Assembly: GCA_034509755.1 (NCBI GenBank)
Contig: CM067547.1
Location: 44,232,859-44,296,858, forward strand
DNA from: Anisodus tanguticus
Lineage: Eukaryota > Streptophyta > Magnoliopsida > Solanales > Solanaceae
Reading direction: 5' to 3'
Length of the DNA: 64,000 nucleotides
Part shown: one piece after another, positions 11,050 through 20,614 of the stretch
Position numbering within the stretch: position 1 is the stretch's first letter
Layout of the letters: each line of letters begins with the position of its first letter
Made by a program: the position numbers and the translations under genes
The notes under the pieces: generated by a model
Told to the model about the DNA's origin: nothing
What the model saw: only the letters and a program-made list of their open reading frames with translations
Database searches by the model: none

Positions 11050-11094
11050 CATTAACGAGAATATTCTAGTCAACGAGAATTACACAAATCAACA
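10924..11094 (+). repeat. Copia G 3' LTR
   Basis: It starts TGATAGAGAATATG and ends CACAAATCAACA, matching the 5' LTR at 58206-58360. It is 171 bp, longer than its partner because of a (TA)n run at 11016-11048. The next five bases, AATGC, nearly match the AACGC in front of the 5' LTR at 58201-58205. Confidence 0.9.
11016..11048. repeat. (TA)n microsatellite in the copia G 3' LTR
   Basis: About 16 TA units; the 5' LTR at 58.3 kb has only a short ATATAT at the same place. Confidence 0.95.
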
Positions 11095-11849
11095 AATGCT
11101 TTATATAAAAACATGAGATTCATTATACTAATAAAAAACTGAAAGGTTGAAATCCCAGAGACATTAAGATAATGCAAATATATTATCATTAGCTTTCACG
11201 ATCTACGTGTTTTATGGAGATAAATGAACTCTAGTTACAAGTTATTAGAACTTAGGAAAGAATATGCAACATGACATGTATAAGGTCAAAACATCATCTA
11301 CATTCAGTCACAACATGATAAATAAGCACATATTAGAATGTGAAAATCTTTTTACGATTTTATGAGTTTTTTCAACTCATAATCCAAAATCAAACCTCTG
11401 TTTTCATGTCTTATTCCCTGATGCAGAAAGAAGGGAATAGTTCAGACATCTCACTGTTCATCAACACAGCTTCCACACCTGGCTATTGCCCTGAAATGTT
11501 CCTCAAGAGTTAGCGACCCCAGTTCCAACCTTCAAATTTTGCCTGAAATAAGAAACTACAACTTTATGTATAAGATTGCTTTAATGCACGACAAATTAAA
11601 CTATTTAATAAATTTTGGCTATGTGAGGATAAATCTGACAAGTGTCCAGTACTTATACCTTAAACACCAAATAACAAAAGTCAAAACATAAGGCATTGAC
11701 TGTTTTTTATTAAGACGTGGTTCTTATTATTGTTCCTGTGTTGATTCATATATCCTGGAGTAGCTTCACCTTTCCATGTCCCTTTTTCTTTTCACTAAGT
11801 AGCAGCCCAGCCCATGCAACACATTAAATTTTACTATAACTATGATAAC
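11095..11849. other. Single-copy-looking stretch, no confirmed gene; possible terminal exon on the minus strand
   Basis: No retroelement motif is visible. On the minus strand a TTATTTCAG acceptor-like site near 11543 is followed by codons for AKFEGWNWGR and a stop. This could be the last exon of an unknown gene, but ten codons are too few to identify it. The rest is AT-rich with many stops. Confidence 0.3.
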
Positions 11850-11931
11850 AACAAAAACAACAACAACATACCCAGTATAATCCCATAAGTAGGGTCTGGG
11901 GAGGGTAGAGTGTACGCAGACCTTACCCCTT
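11850..11931 (-). mobile_element. Solanaceae-type SINE, 3' fragment with TTG-repeat tail
   Basis: On the minus strand it reads GGTAAGGTCTGCGTACACTC, then CCTCCCCAGACCC, a conserved TGGGTATGTTG and a run of TTG units. I recognise this as the 3' part of the TS-type SINE of tobacco and relatives. The tRNA-like head is missing; the left half was replaced where module R1 begins. Confidence 0.75.
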
Positions 11932-12390
11932 CCATCCCAAAATAATTGTCTCTTTAGCTTAAAAATTTATCCAAAAATAAATAATAAACTATAACATGTA
12001 TTTATTATTTTTATTAAGGGGCGTAAAAAGAGCTAAAGCCATATTGATGAAAAATAAACACCTTATTCCAAGCACAAGCAGCATAATTAACTACCATCGG
12101 GAGCAAAAGACAAAGAGTCTCATGTTTGTTGGTGAAATTATTTTCCTAATAATCTTGAATAACTCTGAAGAAGTTTGATGTTCAATTAATTCCAAGTATG
12201 ATTCAGTAATTTCATATAACTTTAAAAACATATATTACTAGGGAATTGGCCTTGCCATTTATCCCCTTCCAGAAAAAAATAATACTAATATACTTTTGAA
12301 CTAGTAATTGTATAATTTTGTAGGAAAATATATGAAGGCTCAAACTTGTGTTACTTTCCAACAATATAAAATTCAAACCCTCAACACCAA
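11932..12390 (+). repeat. Module R1, left part (MITE remnant and flank)
   Basis: The sequence starts CCTTCCATCCCAAAATAATTG, the Stowaway-type terminal motif, and matches 17813-18384 except for a deletion of roughly 110 bases. Its last 265 bases also match 36640-36905. It is interrupted at 12390/12391 by copia H and resumes at 16721. A 60-codon open frame here (11996-12178) is also present in R2 (extended), but resembles no protein I know, so I do not call a gene. Confidence 0.85.
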
Positions 12391-12533
12391 TGATAGTGAA
12401 TATATTCTGTAATTAATATTTAGTGTAATTAATGTAAAATAAAGATCCTAATTCTATTAGGACTACAATTGTATACTCTATATATATTACATTAATAAGA
12501 GAACTCCGGTAATGAGATTTACACTATTCTACA
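12391..12533 (+). repeat. Copia H 5' LTR, 143 bp
   Basis: TGATAGTGAATATATTC at the start, ACACTATTCTACA at the end, followed by the primer-binding site. Confidence 0.9.
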
Positions 12534-12547
12534 TGGTATCAAGAGCC
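12534..12547 (+). other. Primer-binding site of copia H (initiator Met tRNA)
   Basis: TGGTATCAAGAGCC directly after the LTR. It differs from the common TGGTATCAGAGCC by one inserted A. Confidence 0.8.
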
Positions 12548-12697
12548 AAAAAATCCTCCCTACCCTAAACCCTATTTTTCGGCTGCCATACCCTATATTT
12601 CCTCCATTCTTCCGCCACACAACAACCGTATACCACTGGTATACCGCGGCTCCTCGCTGATATACAACAAAACTGGCACTCATCCTTACATATCTCA

Positions 12698-12870
12698 CCG
12701 TATACGTCGAGTATACATGTGATATTTAGAGATATACAGCCAAATCAACCCTCTTCTTTACCTATTTCGCATGTATACATCCGATATACATGCGATATTT
12801 AGTGATATATAGCTAAATCATACCTCTTTTCTACCTATATCATTCGTATACATCTGGTATACATGTGATA
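12698..12870 (+). repeat. Direct repeats of about 75 bases in the leader of copia H
   Basis: Two full units and part of a third, starting near 12698, 12772 and 12848. Each carries GTATAC, a second TATACATG and, in the first two, GCGATATTTAG/GTGATATTTAG with ATATAGCTAAATC or its variant, then a pyrimidine run. The block sits where gag should start. Confidence 0.75.
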
Positions 12871-13284
12871 TACACCCCACCCAAACCCTACATCACCCAA
12901 AAAGTATTGTATACCACTAATATATAGCTAATATACGGCTGCCCCAAACCCTATATACTACTACCAAATTTTAGATACCTTATAGCGTCACTCGCGGCCC
13001 ATATTTCTTCTTCCGCTTCATCTTCCTCAACACCCGAGGTCACAAATCTTCTTCGTGGAATTTTGGCCAATAATACATGCAGTCCACAACAGGCCCAGCA
13101 ACTGCAACAGTGGACCAACCCACTACCTTGGCCATTGTCCAGTACCTGGGCCTACCTTTCCAGCATCATTCCAGAGGCCTAGAATAGCAATCTCAATGGG
13201 CTCAGCTGAGGCCTAGCATCCTAGGAATCCATCCAGCGGCTCACCAGGTAGGCCCATTACACATCAGCCCAGCAGCCTGATGGT

Positions 13285-14510
13285 GCTTGGTATATGGATA
13301 GGGGTGCCACGTCGCACCTCACCAACAATTCTGGTAATCTTCTTCAACTGCGCAATTTAAATACTCCTCAATCTATTATGGTCCGCAATTGTCATCGCAT
13401 TCCAATTCAAGGGTTTGTCCACACACTAACTCCACCACCGCAACCCCACTACTGCCTTAAACACATCCTATATGCCCCTAACATTATCAAGAACCTAATC
13501 TCTGTTAGAAAATTTTGCCACTGATAATTCTATATCCATTGGTTTCGACTCATTTGGTTTTTTGTAAAGGACCTACGTACGGGGAGACTTCTCACGAGAT
13601 ACAATAGTGTGGGGGACCTCTATCCTTTCCTATCCACGTCCATTGTCCATGTCACTCCACCCACTGCTTTAGCTGCAATATCTCCATCAACGTGGCATAG
13701 TAGACTTGGTCATCCGGGAGCTCATGTTTTTTGTTCTTTTAGAAACCGCAATCTAATCTGATGTAATAAAGGGAAACTTTCTCATAGTTTCTCCTCTTGT
13801 CATACAGGGAAACATGTTAGACTTCCATTTACGTCTTCTTTAAGTCTTACTTTCTCTTCCTTTGATATTATTAATGCGTATTTATGGTCATGGCCTATAA
13901 CTAGTAACCTAGGTCATAAATATTGTTTGGTATTTTTAGATGACTTCTCTCACTTCCTTTGGGTCTATCCGCTTAAACATAAGTCTCAAGTTTACTCCAA
14001 ATTCCTTGAATTTCGTATATTGATTAAAAAACAAATTGAAAAAGACATAAAACGTTTCAATGTGATAATGTCGTGAGTTCAATAACTCACTCTTTCATAA
14101 TTTTTATGTGGCTAATGACATGGTTTTTCATTTCTCCTGCTCCTATACTTCCCCTCAAAATCGTAAAGCCAAAAGAATTCTCTGCACCATTAACAATATG
14201 ATTCGTACCCTTCTTTTTCATGCGCCTCTCCCCCTACCTTTTGGGTATATGCATTAAAAATAGTAGAACACATTCTTAACATCTTACCTACCCGTACGAT
14301 CCAAAATATGACACCCACCAAAATTCTCTTCCGTCGGATCCCTTCCTATGATCACCTTCGAATTTTCGGTTGTCTTTGTTACCCAAATCTTGCCTCAACG
14401 GTCCCTCACAAATTAGCACCTCGCTCCACTCCATGTGTCTTCCTAGGTTTCTCATCGAACTATAGGGGGTACTTGTGCTATGAGTCTCCCATTTGACAAC
14501 ATTCAAAAAA
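13285..14510 (+). pseudogene. Copia H: protease and integrase, decayed
   Basis: The protease motif is WYMDRGATSHLTNNSGN (13285 on); its catalytic D-T-G has become D-R-G. The block ends with LYAPNIIKNLISVRKF. Integrase traces follow in shifting frames: the WHSRLGHPGAHV zinc domain near 13692, ISCLHTSP-like sequence near 14130, and a core ending with the LRIFGCLCYPNL block (14350-14400) and the CVFLGFSSNYRGYLCY block (14430-14480). Stops and small deletions are frequent: the integrase middle (13980-14110) has lost its frame twice. Non-functional. Confidence 0.8.
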
Positions 14511-14599
14511 TTCGAGTCACTGATTACGGTTTCCTTGATGACTCGGACACCTCCCATATACTTCAAAATGCACTATATTGGTCAAATACCAACCTGTCA

Positions 14600-14860
14600 C
14601 CCACTGGCCCATCAATGGGACCCACTACCACGTCCAATTACCACACTACCCAGCATAGTGACAACACTGCCCAACCCGTCACCCACTGCCCAGCCCAATT
14701 ACCACACTGCCCAATATAGTGACAATATTGCCCAGCCCAATACCCCATGGCCCAGTCCTACTGCCCAGCCCAGTGACCATACTGCCAAGCCAAATACCCC
14801 ACGGCCCATTCCTATCGCCCAGACCAGTGATGACACTGCCCACCTTATTACCTCCCAGCC
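14600..14860 (+). repeat. Degenerate tandem repeats in the integrase-RT linker of copia H
   Basis: Repeated units of about 24-30 bases built on CACTGCCCAGCCCA and GTGACAATAC, running from about 14600 to 14860. In translation they give Pro/Thr/Gln-rich repeats. E (40297-40635) and G (60960-61260) have Pro-rich linkers here without such regular repeats. Confidence 0.7.
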
Positions 14861-15029
14861 TAGTCCCGCAACCATCCAACCCAACCCAAAGTCCCTACCT
14901 ACCGACCCACTACACCATACCCAACCCCAACCTACCGTATGGAAACCTGTGCACAACACGGAATTTTCAAAACAAAAGTCCACTTTAATTTGTCCATTCA
15001 AACCATCTCCCTGCTACCTAAAAATCCAA

Positions 15030-16558
15030 CCTTAGCCAAACATGATCTAAATTGGAATGCGGCCATGTGTGAGGAGTTTAGTGCACTTACTTCATAGCGC
15101 ACTTGGGATCTTGTTCCGCGACCTGAGGGGGTGAATGTAATTCGTTGTATGTGGATATTTCATCATAAGTTTAGAGATAATGGTGCTCTTGAAGTCACAA
15201 GGCCAAACTTGTGGCAAATGACACAGGGTAACAGGAGGGTGTTGATTGTGGTGAGACTTTTAGTGAAGTGGTTAAGACAGATACCATCTACACGGTTTTG
15301 AGCATCACTATGGGAAAAAATTGGCTTATTCACAAGCTTGATGTAAAGAATGCTTTCTTACATGGGGATTTGAAAGAAACCATCTATATGCATCAACTGC
15401 TAGGTTTTGTGCATCCGGAGGCTCCTCATCATGTTTGTCATTTCATAAGTCTCTATATGGGTTAAAACAAGCCCTCAAAGCTTGGTATGAGCTGTTTGTC
15501 ACTTACATCATACATATCGGCTTTGTGTGCAGCAAGACGGATCATTCATTGTTCATTTTTCATCGAGGTACTAACACAACTTACCTACTGTTATATGTGG
15601 ATGATATTATACTAACAGCTTCTTCAGATGGCCTGAAGCACGAGATCATTGCTCTACTAAAGTCTGAATTTGCTATGACTGACTTGGGTAAGTTGAGTTG
15701 TTTTTTGGGGATATCAGTGACCAGATCCGCTCATGCCATGTTCTTAGGTCAGTGTAAGTATGCAGAGGATATCGTCTATAGGGTAAAATGGAAAATTGCA
15801 AGATCATGCCCACTCCTGTCGACTCCAAGTCTAAACTCAGTGCAGATAATGGGGATCCGGTCAGCGATCCCTCTCTTTATAGGAATCTCAGAGGTGCTCT
15901 TTAGTAACTTACTTTCACTCAACCAGATATTGTATATGCGGTTCAACATGTGTGCTTGTTCATGTACGCTCCTAGGGAGCCTCACTTTACAGCTCTTAAG
16001 TGTATCATTCGGTACGTTAAGGGCACTCTTGACTATGGACTTCATTAATATCCTTCCGCACCGACTATATTTCTCTCTTACACAGACGCAGACTAGGCAG
16101 GCTGTCCTGACATCCATCGTTCTACGTCCGGATATTGTGTATTTTTGGGGGATAATATTATATCGTGGTCTGCCAATCGGCAAACCACGCTTTCCGGTTC
16201 GAGTGTAGAAGCAGAATATCGAGGCATTGCGAACGTTGTTGCCGAGCTATGTTGGCTCCGAAATCTCCTTCTTGAGGTTCATTATCCCATACGTAAGGTA
16301 TCTTTGGTTTACTGTGATAACATATCCACTATCTACTTGTCTCATAACTCGATTCAGCATCAGCGAACCAAGCATATTAAGATGGATATTCACTTTGTTC
16401 GTGAGAAGGTTGCAATAGGTCACGTTAGGGTATTGCATGTTCCTTCTTCATATCAGCACACAAATATCTTCACAAAGGGGCTTCCTCGACAATTGTTTCT
16501 TAACTTCAGATTCAGTCTCAGCGTCCGGCCTCCTCCCGCTCCGACTGAGGGGGTGTGA
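15030..16558 (+). pseudogene. Copia H: reverse transcriptase and RNase H, decayed
   Basis: RT fragments: VNVIRCMWIFHHKF (about 15125-15175), WLIHKLDVKNAFLHGDLKE (15323-15377), SLYGLKQALKAWYE (15450-15490) and the intact catalytic YVDD box (about 15594) followed by LTASSDGLK and DLGKLSCFLGISVTR. RNase H from about 16145: SVEAEYRGIA, the Glu-bearing motif, then YCDNISTIYLSHNS and the TKGLPRQLF tail, ending in a stop at 16558 that overlaps the 3' LTR. Several frame changes between 15180 and 15270, at 15440, 15790 and 16150 rule out function. RT copies RNA to DNA in the particle; RNase H removes the RNA strand. Confidence 0.85.
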
Positions 16559-16720
16559 TAGTGAATATATTCCATATATATTCACAATATATTCTATAAT
16601 TAATATTTAATGTAATTAATGTAAAATAAATATCTTAATTCTATTAGGACTACAATTGTATACTCTCTCTTTATTACATGAATAAGAGACCTCCAACAAG
16701 AAGATTTACACTATTCTACA
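16556..16720 (+). repeat. Copia H 3' LTR, 165 bp
   Basis: Same ends as the 5' LTR; 22 bases longer through a local ATATATTC duplication near its start. A short polypurine tract, GAGGGGGTG (16547-16555), precedes it. Confidence 0.9.
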
Positions 16721-17060
16721 CCCAAGAATATTTCATGTATCTTCATAAAAATAAATAAATTGCTTCGCATGTGTCAATTCATGGTAAATCAGAAACTTAG
16801 TCAATAAAGATAATGATCCTCTATGAAAACTAATCAAACTCTGAGACTATTTTGTTTCTCTTTATAGTAATTTCTTCTAACTCCTTGATGGGGAAAATTA
16901 AGGGAGCACAAAGAAGTATGACTTCATAAACATTCTCCTTGGGAGATTGATAAAATTGGGCATGTATCCACATCAGGAGAGACTGAGCATGTTGCACAGA
17001 GGCAAAGATGCCGACAAGGAAACATCATGGTTTTGGCCTCTGTGTTGTTGCATGCTCTAT
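16721..17060 (+). repeat. Module R1, right part
   Basis: Matches 18385-18724: CCCAAGAATATTTCATG at the start through the RING-coding block at the end. In the joined module it follows 12390. Confidence 0.9.
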
Positions 17061-17229
17061 ATGGCCCCCATATATTTGGCGGTAGCTCCACATTATTATT
17101 GGGATCAACGGAGGACGAATTAGAGTCCTCCTCCAGCGCCGCATACTGCATTGCACTCCTCCGTTCAAGAGCCATAACCCTAAGCAAAATGCTCAATAAT
17201 ACAACAAAATTTCTTATTTTTCGCGACAA
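16924..17229 (-). pseudogene. BOI/SBP1-like RING E3 ligase, copy 1, C-terminal exon, degenerate
   Basis: The minus-strand frame (101 codons) has a coiled-coil remnant (LLRVMALERR), an acidic/Ser stretch (SSSVDPNN) and then NTEAKTMMFPCRHLCLCATC, the core of the C3HC4 RING of the BOI/SBP1 family (consensus C..C..EA....PCRHLCLC..C....CP.C). The first RING Cys is Tyr here (YRAC, not CRAC), and the last Cys is lost: a one-base insertion after TGCCCAATTT shifts the frame, giving CPILSIS. The family transfers ubiquitin and is linked to stress and defence in plants. The rest of the gene is not found upstream of 17230. Not functional as it stands. Confidence 0.75.
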
Positions 17230-17360
17230 TGAGAAGATGGTGGAGAGAGATACTTCATTAATTTCTTGATAAAGGTAAGGAGAGAGAGATAGAGCTTAGT
17301 GTTACCTGGAGATGGTGGTTGCTGATGGAGAAATAGATTAAATCAGTAGCGACAATGAGA

Positions 17361-17523
17361 AGGGGAGCCTTGGAGTAACTGGTAAAGTTGATGCCTTCAA
17401 GTCGTGGAAACAACCTCTGACAAAAATGTAAGGTAAGGTTACGTACAACAGACCCTTGTGGTCCGGCCCTTGTCCGAACCCCATGCATAGAGGGAGCTTA
17501 GTGTATAGGGCTACCCCCAACAA
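17361..17523 (+). mobile_element. Solanaceae-type SINE, full length, 163 bp
   Basis: The tRNA-like head starts GGGGAGCCTTGGAGTAACTG (A box region), with a B box in TTCAAGTCGTGGAAAC. The body contains GGTAAGG..CGTACAA and GACCCTTGTGGTCCGGCCCT, and it ends with GGAGCTTAGTGTATAGGGCT. An 11-base direct repeat, CGACAATGAGA, flanks it exactly (17350-17360 and 17524-17534), the target duplication of a LINE-type integration. RNA polymerase III promoter boxes are present but the B box is diverged. Confidence 0.85.
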
Positions 17524-17689
17524 CGACAATGAGAGCCAGAGAAGGCAGAGGTTGGGTGGCAGCGATGAGAGCAAGAGAAGGGTAGTCAGTCACGGAGAAT
17601 TTTTTTTAACGGAATTAGTGAATTTAGTGAAAAACAATACCGACCCATGCATCGCATGATCTTAGTGCACCAGACTGCCTCTTTTATCG

Positions 17690-17798
17690 GCCATTAACTT
17701 ATTGTCGCTAGGTTTTAGCCTTATGGAATTATCTAGCAGCCATTAGTTTATTGTGGTGATTAATGGCTAGAAAAAGCCTTTTTTGTAGTAGTGAGCTA
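17690..17798 (-). mobile_element. End fragment of a CACTA-type DNA transposon
   Basis: On the minus strand the end reads CACTACTACAAAAAAGGC, then repeats of GCCATTAAT and its complement. CACTA plus an A-run is the terminal motif of that superfamily. Only one end is present. A second short SINE tail, with CATCGCATGATCTTAGTGCA, lies just before it (about 17640-17685). Confidence 0.5.
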
Positions 17799-17808
17799 CA
17801 AAATATAA

Positions 17809-18724
17809 TACTCCTTCCATCCCAAAATAATTGTCGCTTTAGCTTAAAAATTTTATCCAAAAATAAGTGTCACTTTATTAAGAATTCAAATTCAAAGTTG
17901 ACATTTGTTTCCAATTATTCCTTTAACATTAAAGAAGTAATCTTCTTTAATATTGTTCAAATAATAAATGGAGGTAACTTAATAAACTATAACATGTATT
18001 TATTATTTTTGTTAAGGGGCGTAAAAAGAGCTAAAGCCATACTGATGAAAAATAAACACCTTATTCCGAGCACAAGCAGGATAATTAACTACTATCGGGA
18101 GCAAGTGACAAAGAGTCTCATGTTTGTTGGTGAAATTAGTTTCCTAGTAATCTTGAATAACTCTGAAGAAGTCTAATGTTCAATTAATTCCAAGTATGAT
18201 TCAACAATTTCATATAACTTTAAAAACAAATATCCCTAGGGAATTGGTCTGGCCATTTATCCCCTTCCAGAAAAAAAAAATACTAATATACTTTTGAACT
18301 AGTAATTGTTTAATTTTGTAGGAAAATATATTAAGGTTCAAACTTGTGTTTACTTTCCAACAATATAAAATTCAAACCCTCAACCCCAAGAATATTTCAT
18401 GTCACTTCTTAAAACTAAATAAATTGCTTCATATGTCTCAATTCATGTTAAATCAGAAACTTAGTCAATAAAGATAATGATCCACCATGAAAACTAATCA
18501 AACTCTGAGAGTACTTTGTTTCTCTTTATAGTAATTTCTTCTAACTCCTTGACGGGGAAAATTAAGGGAACATCAAGGAAGTATGACTTCATAAACATTC
18601 TCCTTGGGAGATTGACAAATGGGCATGCATCCACAGCAGCAGAGACTGAACATGTTGCACAGAGGCAAAGATGCCGACAAGGAAATATCATGGTTTTTGC
18701 CTCTGCATTGTTACACGCTCTGCA
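17809..18724 (+). repeat. Module R2, with Stowaway-like MITE remnant (about 17809-18034)
   Basis: Begins TA-CTCCTTCCATCCCAAAATAA, a Stowaway-type terminus, with GTGTCACTTTA inside; the matching far terminus is lost after GAGCTAAAGCC. The stretch aligns with R1 (11932-12390 plus 16721-17060) and is the fuller copy, with the site taken by copia H still empty. It ends in the RING exon of copy 2 at the insertion point of element C. Confidence 0.85.
18540..18724 (-). pseudogene. BOI/SBP1-like RING E3 ligase, copy 2, RING-coding end of the last exon
   Basis: Read leftward from 18724, the codons give CRACNNAEAKTMIFPCRHL, then CLCATC: a correct C-x2-C, then C-x-H, C-x-C-x2-C, better kept than in copy 1. 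A one-base deletion after TGCCCA turns the expected CP-x-C into CPFV, so the last RING Cys and the C-terminus are read out of frame. The other parts of this gene are at 25977-26043, 34583-34887, 35034-35248 and 35324-35391, separated by elements C and D. The first Cys codon overlaps the target duplication of C (18720-18724). Confidence 0.75.
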
Positions 18725-20267
18725 TTAAAGTATATTTATGTCCTAGAGACAATCTGTATTAGGACAAATATACTTTATACACATTCGTATTATTATTAAT
18801 GGAGATTAATATTTAGGCATTTGCAATTATTGAATTATTAATTGATTATTTGTAATATTCTATAATATGCATCCATGGAGGTTACACTGTTATTAATAGT
18901 GTGAGATATTAATATTATAACGTAACTCTTAAAATAGCCTCGACTAATGGTCATCGAGAATAGGATATCGATGATATGTGATAAGTCGACATGTGGTCTG
19001 CATCACATCCTTAGAGGATGTAGTATGTCTCACCTGCTACGAGTAATGACTACTCGTGATGGACACATGGATACTTTGGAAGTATTGGTATACACTGTTG
19101 ATAAACTGTTTGATATACTTGTCTAAAGTATGATCAGCGTGTGGGAGATAGAAGTCCTTAGACTTGAGGTCAATACGCACCTTGTCTACAAAGTAATGTA
19201 CTTTGATCCTGTCCTAAGCTCAAATGACTTATAGGTTGCGATACGGCTTGTATTGGGTACATTACGATATGGATTAAAGGTGGTAGTTTAGCCTAGATTA
19301 GGATTCATTCCTCGAATGTATATTCGAGAGAACACTCGGATCCTCAGTGATATTAGGTTGACTAAATCGTTGGCCAACGCAATAGACATATTTAGAATAT
19401 GGTCTAGTTATCAACTAATATAGATGAGATATAATGATTAAGCCATTTGGATAGATACTTGACAAATCCTAAGCTTGATCGAGTGTGTCGTGAATGAAAG
19501 GATTTTATCTTACCACATAGAGATTAAATTTACTGGATTCGTGTAAACGTACTTCACATATTGAGTTCGTCTTGCGGCGCCGTCTAGGACTTCCACGTAG
19601 ACCTTAATTTGATTAATGTCGATATATGAAGGCTTGTAGGGTCACACTATGTCGATTGTCCTTTCGATCTAGAGATGTATTGAGAGAGTATTAAATATTC
19701 GATTTAGAATCGAGATATTTAAATGAATAATGATTATTTTAATTAAGTCAAAATTGGATTTTGGATTTAATTAAGAATTTACAGAAAATTAATTGAGATA
19801 GTGCAGGAACACGTCAAGCACCGCGACGCCCGTACCCTAGGGCCGCGGTGCTTCTGCCTCGATTTTTGTGTCAGGCCCAAGGTCAAACCCTAATCCGGTG
19901 TGACTTAATTTTCACCTATAAATAGTGACATTCTCTTCATTATTTACATACTAATTTCAGATTGTCATTCTAAGCCTTAGAGACTTAGAATTAAAATAAT
20001 GTGTCAAACCTCTACCGGATTTCCTAGCTTACCGAAAGAGAAATAAATTGAAGCTTGGAGCTTGCAATCGTAAGGGCATTCGTGTGCACACCTATAATAG
20101 ATAAAGATTTCAGATACTATAACCTGTAAGTTTTATGCTTTATGTTACAGGTTTTTATTGTTGTAAAACCATACCAGATTATCAAAGTTGTTGGGGTAAG
20201 TAAGAAATAAAATTTTAAACTTCCACTGTGCCTTACTTATGTGTTTTGAACCCAACAAAACCTTACA
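18725..20267 (+). repeat. Element C 5' LTR, 1543 bp
   Basis: Starts TTAAAGTATATTTATG (mutated from the family start TGAAAG) and ends CAACAAAACCTTACA. A GC-rich cassette (about 19816-19858) lies about 60 bases upstream of the TATA box. Confidence 0.9.
19917..19924 (+). promoter_or_regulatory. TATA box of the element C 5' LTR
   Basis: TATAAATA, in CACCTATAAATAGTGAC. The same box is kept in D (33329-33336) and changed to TAAAAATA in the F LTRs. Confidence 0.6.
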
Positions 20268-20268
20268 G

Positions 20269-20279
20269 TGGTATCAGAG
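20269..20279 (+). other. Primer-binding site of element C
   Basis: TGGTATCAGAG, complementary to the 3' end of initiator Met tRNA, one base after the LTR. Confidence 0.9.
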
Positions 20280-20614
20280 TCCAGGCTGGTTCAAAGGTTA
20301 TATAACAATTGAATAAAGTAATAATATGGGTTAAACATAAAATTGGATTAAAATGAGGTTCTTGAAATCCTACATATCTAGACCGAATGTTAACCTTTTG
20401 ATATCACCCTAAATTATCTCCTACGCTAACTTGAGGAAGTCTATCTGCTCTAACTCGAACTAAGCCAAAAGTGTGTTGTCCGACTCATTGCACGATGCAC
20501 GGCTGAGAACGGGTAAGAACGGATGATGGTCGATATAGGCGTTATTGATAATGGTGGGTGATGATAAAGGACCTATCATTTGTTCCCTAAATTGAATTTA
20601 GGGCTCGAACGATT

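Larger units (their letters stand above)
12391..16720 (+). mobile_element. Copia element H, complete ends, gag missing, 4330 bp
   Basis: Short LTRs flank a decayed interior (leader, protease, integrase, linker, RT, RNase H), the size class of Ale/Retrofit-type copia elements. Target duplication: ACCAA before 12391 and CCCAA after 16720. The unoccupied site in R2 reads CAACCCCAAGAAT (CCCAA at 18385-18389), confirming both boundaries and that insertion followed the duplication. Gag is almost absent between leader and protease, so this copy could never move on its own proteins. Same family as E and G. Confidence 0.9.

Noticed and set aside
14679..15001. Minus-strand open frames rich in Gly/Trp opposite the copia H linker
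   Set aside because: They are shadows of the CACTGCCCAGCCCA repeats on the plus strand.
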